From NCBI GenBank assembly GCA_964551035.1, contig CAZKBK010000003.1, forward strand, positions 136,373 to 200,372: DNA of 64,000 nucleotides. The letters are read 5' to 3'. The first letter of the stretch is position 1; every line of letters begins with the position of its first letter. The DNA is from Chryseosolibacter sp964551035 (GTDB taxonomy: Bacteria > Bacteroidota > Bacteroidia > Cytophagales > Cyclobacteriaceae). The notes under the pieces were generated by a model. The model worked only from the letters and a program-made list of their open reading frames with translations, ran no database searches and had not been told where the DNA came from. Positions 1-8,188 of this stretch are shown in pieces. A program made the position numbers and the translations under genes.

Positions 1-266
1 ACGGTCTTCACGGTAGTCTGGATTGACTGCGCGAGTTCAGCACGGGCATTGGACAGCGCTTTGCGTTTTGAAGTGACCTGATCCTGGCTTTCGCCGATAG
101 AATTGGCGCGGAAGAACTTTGATGTGGTAAAAAAGTCCGGGCCGGAGCACGGTACCACCACTTCAACCTCGCCCTTCGGAGGCGCTTCTTTTTTGCTCTT
201 ACATCCGATGATCATTACACTGACCAGGGCGAGCATTACAAACGAGGAGTACGTTAGCTTTTTCAT
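1..266 (-). CDS. LPP20-like lipoprotein, N-terminal part (runs off window)
   Basis: This is the first 88 codons of a reverse-strand gene whose 3' part lies outside the window. The start is the ATG at 266. Residues 1-22 form a lipoprotein signal: MKKL, a hydrophobic run, then a lipobox ending in Cys22 (VMIIGC). The mature part begins SKKEAPPKGE and continues with a segment rich in Ala, Arg, Lys and Gln (about residues 65-88). That segment resembles the helical start of LPP20-type domains and of the next gene upstream (362-1723). Both genes point the same way and are 95 nt apart, so they may be co-transcribed paralogues. The family assignment is inferred from this similarity; the lipoprotein signal is seen directly. 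Confidence 0.7.
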   Translation of the reverse strand, partial: MKKLTYSSFVMLALVSVMIIGCKSKKEAPPKGEVEVVVPCSGPDFFTTSKFFRANSIGESQDQVTSKRKALSNARAELAQSIQTTVKT

Positions 267-361
267 ATCGAGTTTTAGAGTTTGGTTATGTAATACAATT
301 TAAAGACCAATTTTCCTTCGGCGCCGAAAAAACTCCTTTCAAGCGCGTGAGTGCTGTTTTT

Positions 362-1723
362 CTAATGCAAAACATTCTTCAACAATTCCTTCATATGATC
401 CTGCTCAAGGGTTTCGAGCGCTTTGTTGTAAGCGTCAAGGCTTGACTTGTCGTAGTCGAGCCCGTAGCCCTTTACGCGGTCGAGGGTCGTAGCGTAGATC
501 TCTTTGCCTTCCTTCATGGCCATTACCTTGATGACCCCAGTGAGGTAGGTGATGTAGATACTTCCCGACACCGCCCCTTTCTCAGAATCAGCCCTGACAT
601 CGAACCAAAGGTCTGCCATCCCCTTGTCATTAGTGAATTCAAAACCATTGGTGGACAAGAGGGTTTTAAGCCTGTTGGTCAATTGCGGATAAGTCCTCAC
701 CGCGCCGAGGCTTCGTTCCTCAGCGGTCAGATAGACCACGGGGCGTTGCACATGCAGGTTTACCTGTGCGCGGGGAACGTTGAGGGTTTTCACAATGAGT
801 GCGTATACCGGAGAGCCTGTACTTGCGCTGAGCGCGTCGATATCGATCGTCACTACAACCGTCTGCTCCAGGTCGCGCGCGCCGATCTTATTGATAAGAA
901 TCTTTGCCTCGCCGGACGCATCCGCGGTATAGGTTGGGAAGACCTCGCCGGATCCCTTCTCGAATGCAGCTGCCAGGGGAAGGTCGCGGGCCGGTACGTT
1001 GAGGTCCGGATAGTACGCCGAGGCAACTACTTCCTGGCGGGACTGCGCCAGCCTCCGGTTTAGGGTCAGCTCAGTGGGATTCACCCGAAGGGTGATCCGG
1101 TCCAGTACCCGTTGTATGGAAGCGTATATCTCGTTGATCAGAATGACTTGCTCCCCGTTGACATCGACACGAATGGGGTCGTTGAGGTATTTTTCCAGGC
1201 TTCGAAAGGCCTGAAAATAGAAACTGATGGCCATAAGGCGTTCGTTCGCGGCTTCGGCTTCGCGGGCCTTCTTCAAATAGTCCGTTGCCAGCAACGTCGC
1301 ATTGCGCTTCTGCTCCTCCTTGATCTGTCTGTAACGCGCAATGGAGAGGCGATAGTAGACCCAGTAGTTGGTGGCATCTTCCCAGGCGTCCACCATTTCG
1401 AATTCCTGGATCTCGTCGGCCGCCGTCGTCTTGATGATTTGTTCGTATTCTTCTTTAAGGTTGCGGTCTGATTCGAACACGCTCAGGGTGCTGGTGCTGG
1501 AAACGTTGACGCGGATCTGCGAGATGAGGTCATCCAGTGCGCTCTTTCTGGCAGCCTGAACGTAGTTGTTGGCCCCGTCCTTGATGCTGTGGCCAACACC
1601 CGTATAATAACCCTGCTGATTCGGCTCCGTCCTCAGCCACGCGGGTTTCAGTTCGTCGGGATCCGGCTGAACCTTTGGGCTACAGGCAGAAATCAAGAAT
1701 AACAGGCCAATGATGCGCTTCAC
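362..1723 (-). CDS. LPP20-family lipoprotein
   Basis: A 453-residue exported lipoprotein of unknown function. The start is a GTG at 1723. The signal is MKRIIGLLFLISAC, with lipidated Cys14. After a Pro-rich linker, residues about 28-150 (PAWLRTEPNQQGYYTGVGHS, then an Ala/Lys-rich helix) look like the LPP20 domain first described in Helicobacter and common in Bacteroidota. The rest is predicted beta-rich, with no catalytic motif seen. A good -7 element (TAGATTTG on the minus strand, 1785-1792) lies about 60 nt upstream of the start. The downstream gene (1-266) is a similar lipoprotein. An outer-membrane or periplasmic structural role is plausible but not shown. Confidence 0.7.
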   Translation of the reverse strand: MKRIIGLLFLISACSPKVQPDPDELKPAWLRTEPNQQGYYTGVGHSIKDGANNYVQAARKSALDDLISQIRVNVSSTSTLSVFESDRNLKEEYEQIIKTTAADEIQEFEMVDAWEDATNYWVYYRLSIARYRQIKEEQKRNATLLATDYLKKAREAEAANERLMAISFYFQAFRSLEKYLNDPIRVDVNGEQVILINEIYASIQRVLDRITLRVNPTELTLNRRLAQSRQEVVASAYYPDLNVPARDLPLAAAFEKGSGEVFPTYTADASGEAKILINKIGARDLEQTVVVTIDIDALSASTGSPVYALIVKTLNVPRAQVNLHVQRPVVYLTAEERSLGAVRTYPQLTNRLKTLLSTNGFEFTNDKGMADLWFDVRADSEKGAVSGSIYITYLTGVIKVMAMKEGKEIYATTLDRVKGYGLDYDKSSLDAYNKALETLEQDHMKELLKNVLH

Positions 1724-1784
1724 GATATAAAGGTTAGGGTTGCCGTCTGGCAGATATCCACATCCGTGCCAAAAAGTAATATAG

Positions 1785-1792
1785 CAAATCTA
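1785..1792 (-). promoter_or_regulatory. Putative -7 element for the LPP20 lipoprotein gene
   Basis: On the minus strand this reads TAGATTTG, a perfect match to the Bacteroidota TAnnTTTG element. It would place the start site near 1780. No convincing TTG was found at the usual 19-21 nt upstream, so confidence is limited. Confidence 0.4.
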
Positions 1793-1878
1793 CGCTGCGA
1801 GACCGAAGTCTGCATCGCGTTGTACTAAAATACGTCACTTTTCACAAATCTCCCGCATGACGGACCTGCGCACGGGGC

Positions 1879-3054
1879 TCAGTCCTTCAACAAAGGCGGT
1901 CTGCGGCTGCCCTGGTACATTTCATATTCCAAAAGCCGGCAATCCAGTTTGGCCGTGTAAAACTCGATACGGCGCGACGCCTTGAGCCCCACTTTTTTGG
2001 CGAGTTCCAGATTGCCTGTGAAAACATAGCCCGTGTATCCAAGGCATTTCTTCTTCATGAAATCGCCAACCCGCGAATACGTGTGTTCAAGCGCCGATGC
2101 CTCTCCAAGCCTTTCCCCGTACTCCGGGTTGAAGTAGACGGCGCCACCTCCGGGAGGAACGGTGGTGTCCGCAAAATCACAAACGCTGAATTCAATCATC
2201 GCCTCCACGCCCGCCGCCGATGCATTGACCTTCGCAATGTGAACGGCATCATCATTGATATCGGTCGCAACGATCCTCAATCCGGGTACCTCGATGATGT
2301 CCGCACGGAGTTTTTCAAATTCATCGTCATACCATCGATGCTCGTAGCCGCGCACGTGCATGAACGAATAGTTGCCTCTGAAGAGACCCGGTTTGCGGCG
2401 GGTGGCCAGCAAGGCAGCCTCAATGGCAACCGTGCCCGAGCCACACATTGGATTTACAAACGGCGAACGACGATCCCAGCGTGTAGCCATTAAGGTGGCC
2501 GACGCCAGCGCTTCCAGCATCGGCGCTTTGCCGGGAATCCGGCGATAACCGTGCTTGGCCAGGGTGGCTCCTGAAGTGTCAAGAAAGACAGTGGCCTCCT
2601 CTTCGCGCCAAAACAAATGGATCACCAGTTTGTCCGCGGATGAACCCGTATCGGGACGGGTTCCGGTGTCCTTTCGAATCCGGTCGACGATAGCGTCCTT
2701 GACCTTCACATTGACGAAGAGGGCGTTATTTACCGTGGGATGATCCACGGTACTGGTCACGGAAAAATATCCGTCGTTGTGGACGATCTCTTCCCACGGC
2801 ATCGCATGTACAGCGCGATAAACGTCATTTGGATTATCGGCACGAAAGTTCTTCAACGCGAAAAGTACCTGACTGGCGCAACGCAAGTGGAGGTTTAACC
2901 GGATGCAGTCGAGGTAGGTGCCCTTCAGCCCGATGCCCGTAGGAAAGACCCGGTCAACGGTTAGCCCAAGGGCTTCGGTCTCCTCCTTAAGAAAAGGGGT
3001 TAGCCTCTTGTTGCAGGTAATGAAGATGCGGCGGGGATCGCGAAATATTTCCAT
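1879..3054 (-). CDS. THUMP-domain class I SAM-dependent RNA methyltransferase (RlmL-like)
   Basis: A 391-residue predicted RNA base methyltransferase related to the RlmL N-terminal half, which makes m2G2445 in 23S rRNA. Residues about 5-160 form the ferredoxin-like plus THUMP RNA-binding part. Residues about 165-391 form the UPF0020 Rossmann methyltransferase domain, with a clear SAM motif (NPMCGSGTVAIEAA, near 200-213) and an acidic ATDIN motif. The catalytic NPPY motif is here NPEYGERLG, with Glu in place of the second Pro. The gene stops 6 nt after the next upstream gene (birA) starts, so the two probably share a transcript. The exact target base cannot be read from sequence. Confidence 0.8.
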   Translation of the reverse strand: MEIFRDPRRIFITCNKRLTPFLKEETEALGLTVDRVFPTGIGLKGTYLDCIRLNLHLRCASQVLFALKNFRADNPNDVYRAVHAMPWEEIVHNDGYFSVTSTVDHPTVNNALFVNVKVKDAIVDRIRKDTGTRPDTGSSADKLVIHLFWREEEATVFLDTSGATLAKHGYRRIPGKAPMLEALASATLMATRWDRRSPFVNPMCGSGTVAIEAALLATRRKPGLFRGNYSFMHVRGYEHRWYDDEFEKLRADIIEVPGLRIVATDINDDAVHIAKVNASAAGVEAMIEFSVCDFADTTVPPGGGAVYFNPEYGERLGEASALEHTYSRVGDFMKKKCLGYTGYVFTGNLELAKKVGLKASRRIEFYTAKLDCRLLEYEMYQGSRRPPLLKD

Positions 3055-3060
3055 GAAACG

Positions 3061-3813
3061 CTAAGCGATGAATTTGATTTCCTTTACGCCAAAGTAATCC
3101 CTTCCCTGGGAGGATTCAACAGCGAGCCTTCCGGCTGAATCGATTCCCCGGATGATGCCCTCAAAATTGCCACGGGCCGAATTAAAAAAGCGCCTTTCAT
3201 TCAAGCCGTACAGGTTATCCAGATAGGCCGACCTCAAAAGGGCTTCCTCCCGGCTCCGAAGCTGCAGATAACGGCCTTCCAGACCCTGAAGCAACTGATG
3301 TAACGCCCCTTCCAGGGGTTCCGACGCGCCGGTGATGCACTTTAGGGAGGTGGCACCCGGAATCCCAAACACGATCTGGTTGACGTTAAGGCCGATTCCG
3401 ACTACCGAAGCATGGAACCGCCCGGCCTGCACTTGATTTTCTATGAGAATGCCGGAAATCTTGCTTCCGTGAACTAAAATATCGTTAGGCCACTTAATAT
3501 GGACGGATTCACTTGTTCTCTCGATCAGATAATCACGAACACCGAGCGAAATCGCCATATTCAGCACAAACTGGTCTTCCACGCGAAGAAAAGCCGGCTT
3601 TAAAATCATGGAAAACGTAAGATTCAAACCAGGCTCAGTTTCCCAACCATTGCCGCGCTGACCCCTCCCGGCCGTCTGATGGTGCGTGATGATCACGGTG
3701 CCCTCAACGGACTTCGCGCTCAATTGCAAGGCAAGCGTATTTGTCGAATGACATTCTGGCACAAAAACCAGTTGTTTTCCGAGGAAAAGCGTATTGGCAG
3801 GAATTTTATACAA
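3061..3813 (-). CDS. birA: Biotin--[acetyl-CoA-carboxylase] ligase
   Basis: A 250-residue cytosolic enzyme that activates biotin with ATP and attaches it to the biotin carrier protein of acetyl-CoA carboxylase. The BPL/LplA core is intact: GRGQRGN (about residues 49-55, biotinyl-AMP binding), KWPND (near 109) and GIGLNVNQ (near 147), followed by a small C-terminal domain. There is no N-terminal winged helix, so this is a monofunctional ligase rather than a repressor-ligase as in E. coli. It is divergent from rsfS with about 60 nt between the starts, and is followed on its own strand by the methyltransferase gene. Confidence 0.92.
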   Translation of the reverse strand: MYKIPANTLFLGKQLVFVPECHSTNTLALQLSAKSVEGTVIITHHQTAGRGQRGNGWETEPGLNLTFSMILKPAFLRVEDQFVLNMAISLGVRDYLIERTSESVHIKWPNDILVHGSKISGILIENQVQAGRFHASVVGIGLNVNQIVFGIPGATSLKCITGASEPLEGALHQLLQGLEGRYLQLRSREEALLRSAYLDNLYGLNERRFFNSARGNFEGIIRGIDSAGRLAVESSQGRDYFGVKEIKFIA

Positions 3814-3823
3814 TTGAATTGGT

Positions 3824-3831
3824 TAATTTTG
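3824..3831 (+). promoter_or_regulatory. Putative -7 element for rsfS-ftsH
   Basis: TAATTTTG matches TAnnTTTG exactly and lies 42 nt before the rsfS ATG, in the AT-rich divergent region with birA. No TTG is seen at ideal spacing. Confidence 0.4.
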
Positions 3832-3873
3832 CAAGTTATTAATATACCAAACACAAAACATCAGAATCGGTTA

Positions 3874-4269
3874 ATGCTCGAAAAACGGAATGGTGCCAGT
3901 TCGCATACCCTGAGTGAAATGATCGTCAAAGGTATGCAGGAGAAAAAAGCGACTGACATCGTGGTGATGGATCTGAGAAGCGTAAAACATGCCGTAGCCG
4001 ATTTTTTCGTAATTTGTTCCGGTAATTCAGACAAACAGCTTGACGCCATTGCCGATTCCGTAGACAACGAGGTGCACAAGGCGCTGAAGGAAAACCCCTG
4101 GCATACGGAAGGAAAAAACAATAAAGAATGGATGCTGCTCGACTACATCGATGTGGTCGCGCATATCTTCCGCAAAGACAAGCGGGAGTTTTACGCACTT
4201 GAAAAGCTATGGGGCGACGCCGAGATCACTGAAATTGAAGCCGATCCCATCACACAGGCGAAATTCTGA
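3874..4269 (+). CDS. rsfS: Ribosome silencing factor RsfS (RsfA/Iojap family)
   Basis: 131 residues. Iojap-family proteins bind ribosomal protein uL14 on the 50S subunit and block joining with 30S under starvation. The core (KATDIVVMDLRSVKHAVADFFVICSG, the NPWHTEG loop, the WMLLDYIDVVAHIF segment, then EFYALEKLWGDA) fits the family along its length. An upstream in-frame extension to 3679 overlaps birA on the other strand and is not conserved-looking. I therefore take the ATG at 3874, which also lies just after the likely promoter. ftsH follows after 43 nt on the same strand. Confidence 0.92.
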   Translation: MLEKRNGASSHTLSEMIVKGMQEKKATDIVVMDLRSVKHAVADFFVICSGNSDKQLDAIADSVDNEVHKALKENPWHTEGKNNKEWMLLDYIDVVAHIFRKDKREFYALEKLWGDAEITEIEADPITQAKF

Positions 4270-4312
4270 CGATTAAAGAGATTTAAACATCATTTGATAC
4301 CAAGCAACCGAA

Positions 4313-6367
4313 ATGGCTGATAGCAAGAAAGACAACAACAAACCCCTGTTGCCCAACAAGCCACCGCGCGGCAATTACCAGATCTGGGTCATCCTGGCCA
4401 CCATTGCGGTGATCCTCGGGGTCATGTATATAAACGGCACGGGTGATCTGAAGGAAATCAACCAGGCCACCTTCGAACAGATGGTCAGGAGCGGCGATGT
4501 GCGCGAAGTGGTGCTGATCAAGAATGAAGAAATCATTGAGATCACGCTGACGTCGGACGCCGCCCAGAACCCGAAATATCAAAAGGATATACCCGAGAGC
4601 ACGTTTGGTTCAAACGCTGCCGGACCGCATTACCGCATGCCGGTGACTTCGATCGATCGTTTTGATGTGAAGTTCGGCGAGTTGATGGAAGAAATCCCTG
4701 ACGACAAAGAACCCAAATACACCACAACGCGCCGCGAAAATTATTTCAACGTCTTCCTTCAATGGGGTGTTCTGTTCCTGCTCCTTTTTGGTTTTTGGAT
4801 GCTGATGCGCCGCATGACCGGCGGCGGCGGCCCGGGAGGTCAGATCTTCAATATTGGAAAATCCAAGGCCGCCTTGTTCGACGCTGAAAACAAAGTCAAA
4901 ATAACTTTTGAGGATGTCGCCGGTTTGGACGAAGCCAAAGAAGAAGTAAAGGAAATCGTTGAATTCCTGAAGAATCCGGGCAAATTCACGAAGCTCGGCG
5001 GGAAGATACCGAAAGGCGCGCTGCTCGTCGGCCCTCCCGGTACAGGTAAAACCCTGCTGGCGAAGGCCGTAGCAGGAGAAGCTGCCGTACCATTCTTCTC
5101 CCTCTCCGGCTCCGACTTTGTCGAAATGTTCGTCGGGGTGGGCGCTGCCCGCGTTCGCGATCTTTTCAAACAGGCAAAGGAGAAGGCGCCGTGTATTGTG
5201 TTCATCGACGAAATAGACGCCATCGGCCGTTCACGGGGACGGGGGCAGCTGCCCGGCGCCAACGATGAACGGGAGAACACGCTAAACTCGCTGTTGGTTG
5301 AAATGGACGGTTTCGCCACCGATTCGGGGGTAATCATTCTCGCCGCTACCAACCGGCCCGACGTCCTGGATACAGCGCTGCTCAGACCCGGACGTTTCGA
5401 CCGCCAGATCAGCATTGACAAACCCGACATCGTCGGGCGGGAGGCGATTTTCAAAACCCACTTGCGCCCGATCAAACTCGATCCATCGGTTGATCCCAAA
5501 AAACTCGCGGCGCAGACGCCCGGTTTTGCAGGCGCTGAAATCGCCAACGTATGTAACGAAGCGGCGCTGATCGCCGCGCGACGCGACAAGAAAGCCGTCG
5601 ACATGCAGGACTTTCAGGATGCCATCGACAGGGTGATTGGTGGCCTCGAAAAGAAAAGCAAGATCATCTCTCCGGAAGAGAAGAAGATCGTCGCGTTTCA
5701 TGAAGCGGGCCACGCCGTTGCCGGCTGGTTCCTTGAACATGCCGATCCGCTCGTAAAAGTCAGCATCGTGCCACGGGGAGTCGCGGCCCTGGGTTACGCG
5801 CAATACCTTCCCAAGGAGCAGTTCCTTTATCAGACCGAGCAAATGATCGACGAGATGTGTATGGCATTCGGTGGACGCGCGGCAGAAGAGATCGTCTTTG
5901 GCAAGATCTCTACCGGCGCACTCAGCGACCTGGAGCGAATTACCAAAATGGCCTACGGGATGGTTACTATCTATGGCATGAACAAAGAGATCGGTAACAT
6001 TTCGTATTACGATTCGAAGCAGTCCGACTATGCATTCCAGAAGCCGTACTCGGACGCCACGGCGCAAAAGATCGATCAGGAAGTTAAGGGCATCGTCGAA
6101 AGTGCCTACCAGCGTACCATTGCGCTGCTTACAAAACACCGCACGCATCTTGACGTGATCGCAAAGGAGTTGCTCGAAAAAGAGATCCTCTTCCAGGCCG
6201 ACCTGGAAAGGTTGATCGGAAAGCGGCCGTTTGATAAGCCTACCACTTACCAGCAGTACACCAACGGCCAGGGCAAATATGAAAAGAAACAACATGAAGC
6301 TGAACAGCCCGGCGTCGACACGCCGCCTACCCTCGAAGGAGAGCCTCCGGAGAAAGTAGGCCGATAG
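4313..6367 (+). CDS. ftsH: ATP-dependent zinc metalloprotease FtsH
   Basis: 684 residues, the usual FtsH size. It is a membrane-anchored AAA+ protease that degrades membrane proteins and unstable cytosolic regulators. Two membrane segments flank the periplasmic region (about residues 22-40 and 146-166). A Gly-rich linker follows, then the AAA domain with Walker A GPPGTGKT (from residue 240), Walker B IVFIDEIDAIG, an SRH region with RPGRFDRQ, and the zinc-protease HEAGH motif (from residue 463). The C-terminal tail is hydrophilic. It is downstream of rsfS and ends at a strong terminator hairpin (6398-6428). Confidence 0.97.
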   Translation: MADSKKDNNKPLLPNKPPRGNYQIWVILATIAVILGVMYINGTGDLKEINQATFEQMVRSGDVREVVLIKNEEIIEITLTSDAAQNPKYQKDIPESTFGSNAAGPHYRMPVTSIDRFDVKFGELMEEIPDDKEPKYTTTRRENYFNVFLQWGVLFLLLFGFWMLMRRMTGGGGPGGQIFNIGKSKAALFDAENKVKITFEDVAGLDEAKEEVKEIVEFLKNPGKFTKLGGKIPKGALLVGPPGTGKTLLAKAVAGEAAVPFFSLSGSDFVEMFVGVGAARVRDLFKQAKEKAPCIVFIDEIDAIGRSRGRGQLPGANDERENTLNSLLVEMDGFATDSGVIILAATNRPDVLDTALLRPGRFDRQISIDKPDIVGREAIFKTHLRPIKLDPSVDPKKLAAQTPGFAGAEIANVCNEAALIAARRDKKAVDMQDFQDAIDRVIGGLEKKSKIISPEEKKIVAFHEAGHAVAGWFLEHADPLVKVSIVPRGVAALGYAQYLPKEQFLYQTEQMIDEMCMAFGGRAAEEIVFGKISTGALSDLERITKMAYGMVTIYGMNKEIGNISYYDSKQSDYAFQKPYSDATAQKIDQEVKGIVESAYQRTIALLTKHRTHLDVIAKELLEKEILFQADLERLIGKRPFDKPTTYQQYTNGQGKYEKKQHEAEQPGVDTPPTLEGEPPEKVGR

Positions 6368-6397
6368 TTCAACTAATGATTTATAATCTTATTTTTG

Positions 6398-6428
6398 AAG
6401 CTCAGGTGTAATGCGCCTGAGCTTTTTT
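6398..6428 (+). terminator. Rho-independent terminator after ftsH
   Basis: The stem AAGCTCAGG / CCTGAGCTT (9 bp, 9-nt loop) is followed by TTTTTT. An ATG at 6411 lies inside the loop and opens the long frame of the next gene. Because it sits in the terminator, the real start of that gene must be further downstream (6474). Confidence 0.85.
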
Positions 6429-6473
6429 CGTTCTCCGGCCCTTCCCGGTGAAAAGAATACGCGACCTGACGCT

Positions 6474-7253
6474 ATGCCCGAAAAGATATCACAACTGAGA
6501 AACAAGAAGATATTCTTCGCGTCGGATTTTCATTTGGGCGTTCCATCACAGGAAGCCAGCAGACTCAGGGAGAAAAACATCGTGGCCTGGCTCGACACCA
6601 TCCGTGATGAAGCGCATTCGATCTATTTGCTGGGCGACATCTTCGACTTTTGGTTTGAATACAAGTACACGGTTCCCCGTGGACATATCCGGCTACTGGG
6701 AAAACTCGCCGAACTTCGGGACGCCGGCATTCCCGTTTTCTTTTTTACCGGCAACCACGACATGTGGATGTTTGACTATTTTCCGGCTGAACTCGGCATC
6801 CCCGTCTATCGCGCGCCCAGGGTCCTGGAAGTAGGAGATCAAAAATTGCTGATCGGTCATGGCGACGGACTGGGGCCTGGCGATCACACCTACAAGGTGA
6901 TCAAGCGATTCTTCAACAGCCGCCTTTGTCAGTGGCTGTTTGCCAGGATACATCCCAACCTTGGCATCGCCATCGCAAACCGATGGTCAAGAAACAGCAG
7001 AATCTCAAATATGAAACGCGAGGAGCAATTCCTGGGAGAAGAGAAAGAATTCCTTTTGATCTATTGCCGGGAAGTCGAAAAAGTGACGCATCACGACTTC
7101 TATATTTTCGGGCACCGGCATCTTCCGCTCGACCTCGACGTCAACGGAACAAGCCGTTATATCAACCTCGGCGAATGGGTAAACTTTAATACCTACGCGG
7201 TCTATGACGGCAAAAAGGTTGAACTAAAAACCTTTACCAACACCATTCAATGA
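6474..7253 (+). CDS. lpxH: UDP-2,3-diacylglucosamine diphosphatase (LpxH family)
   Basis: 259 residues. LpxH hydrolyses UDP-2,3-diacylglucosamine to lipid X and UMP, the fourth step of lipid A synthesis, at the inner face of the inner membrane. The calcineurin-type metal ligands are all visible: SDFHLG, GDIFDFW, GNHDMWM, GHGDGLG and GHRHLP. The conserved GPGDHTYK and RWSR segments also fit the LpxH/YbbF group. The start is the ATG at 6474 (MPEKISQ); the upstream in-frame ATG falls in the ftsH terminator loop. The stop overlaps the start of the following gene by 4 nt, so the two are translationally coupled. Confidence 0.85.
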   Translation: MPEKISQLRNKKIFFASDFHLGVPSQEASRLREKNIVAWLDTIRDEAHSIYLLGDIFDFWFEYKYTVPRGHIRLLGKLAELRDAGIPVFFFTGNHDMWMFDYFPAELGIPVYRAPRVLEVGDQKLLIGHGDGLGPGDHTYKVIKRFFNSRLCQWLFARIHPNLGIAIANRWSRNSRISNMKREEQFLGEEKEFLLIYCREVEKVTHHDFYIFGHRHLPLDLDVNGTSRYINLGEWVNFNTYAVYDGKKVELKTFTNTIQ

Positions 7254-8044
7254 AGGGGATCGTTTCATGGCTGATCCTCGTGGTGGTCCCCGGATGGCTC
7301 CAGGGTCAGGCCGTCATCAAAACAATCGACCTCGACGACGAGATCATCATGGCTACCGTGGATCGCCCCGGCGATTTCTACCTGATCACCCGCGACGGGC
7401 GCATTCAAAAATTCGATAAAGATGGAAGTCTCGTCGCTGTCCGTGAAGGGGAAAGCGCGCCAACGGTTTTCGAGCCCCGCGATGGCGCCCGCTTGTTCGC
7501 CTACTACCGGGATGCACAGCGATGCGACTACTTCAATCCGTCGCTGGAGGTCGTAGCCTCCCATCCGGTCGACCCCGCCTTCGCCATCACACCCTGGTTG
7601 GTGTGCACCTCCGGAGACCACAACCTTTGGTTGCTGGACAGGGCCGACAACGGTCTCAGGAAACTCAATGCGACGCACACCGAGGTTGAAGTCGACGTGG
7701 TGATCGACTCGGCGCTCATTGGCGACGCCTCCCGGATTACCATGCTCCGCGACTATCAGGGCTTTGTTTTCGCCCTTGATCCCGGCAAGGGAATTTTCGT
7801 TTTCAACCGGTTTGGAAAATACCTGAGAACCATCGGCGCTCCGGGAATACAGAATTTCAATTTTCTGGGCCAGGACCTCTACTACCTCCAGGACGGGCGA
7901 ATCCGGATGTTCGACCTTTTCACCGCCGAAGGCCGCGAACTCCCCTCCACCCCGATCGATGGCATCGACGTGATCCTCACCGACAAGCGGATGCTCATCG
8001 TTCACCGGGAATCGGTAGAAATTCGCCCCTTCAGCCCACACTGA
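7250..8044 (+). CDS. Hypothetical exported beta-propeller-like protein
   Basis: 264 residues of unknown function. An N-terminal signal sequence (MKGIVSWLILVVVPGWLQGQA) suggests export; there is no lipobox. The mature part is made of short beta-strand repeats with turns such as TRDGRIQKFDKDG, NRFGKYLRTIGAPG and LQDGRIRMFD, the look of an NHL/YncE-like propeller. No catalytic residues are recognisable. It overlaps lpxH by 4 nt (ATGA), so it is in the same operon, but a link to lipid A synthesis is not established. Confidence 0.6.
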   Translation: MKGIVSWLILVVVPGWLQGQAVIKTIDLDDEIIMATVDRPGDFYLITRDGRIQKFDKDGSLVAVREGESAPTVFEPRDGARLFAYYRDAQRCDYFNPSLEVVASHPVDPAFAITPWLVCTSGDHNLWLLDRADNGLRKLNATHTEVEVDVVIDSALIGDASRITMLRDYQGFVFALDPGKGIFVFNRFGKYLRTIGAPGIQNFNFLGQDLYYLQDGRIRMFDLFTAEGRELPSTPIDGIDVILTDKRMLIVHRESVEIRPFSPH

Positions 8045-8059
8045 TACTTCGCGGGAAAT

Positions 8060-8077
8060 ATGTTCATTTTTGAACAT
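8060..8077. repeat. Palindrome upstream of the NtrC-like gene
   Basis: Perfect dyad ATGTTCA-TTTT-TGAACAT. It overlaps a -7-like CATCTTTG (8075-8082) in the 144-nt gap before the sigma-54 activator gene, so it could be an operator. A second dyad (CGTGG / CCACG) lies at about 8114-8130. Confidence 0.35.
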
Positions 8078-8188
8078 CTTTGTACAGCACAGGACACCAC
8101 TGTCCGCCGAATCGTGGTTTGCAGCCACGGCAAGCGGTTGGCATAGTATTTCCTTAGGACGTTCATTCACCTAAACTTAGCATAAGAC

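Noticed and set aside
5282..6295. Long minus-strand open frame (about 337 codons) across ftsH
   Set aside because: It is an antisense shadow of ftsH; the translation has no family character and ftsH explains the codon pattern.
6411..6473. Longer start for the lpxH gene at ATG 6411
   Set aside because: This ATG is inside the loop of the ftsH terminator; the ATG at 6474 gives the normal family N-terminus.
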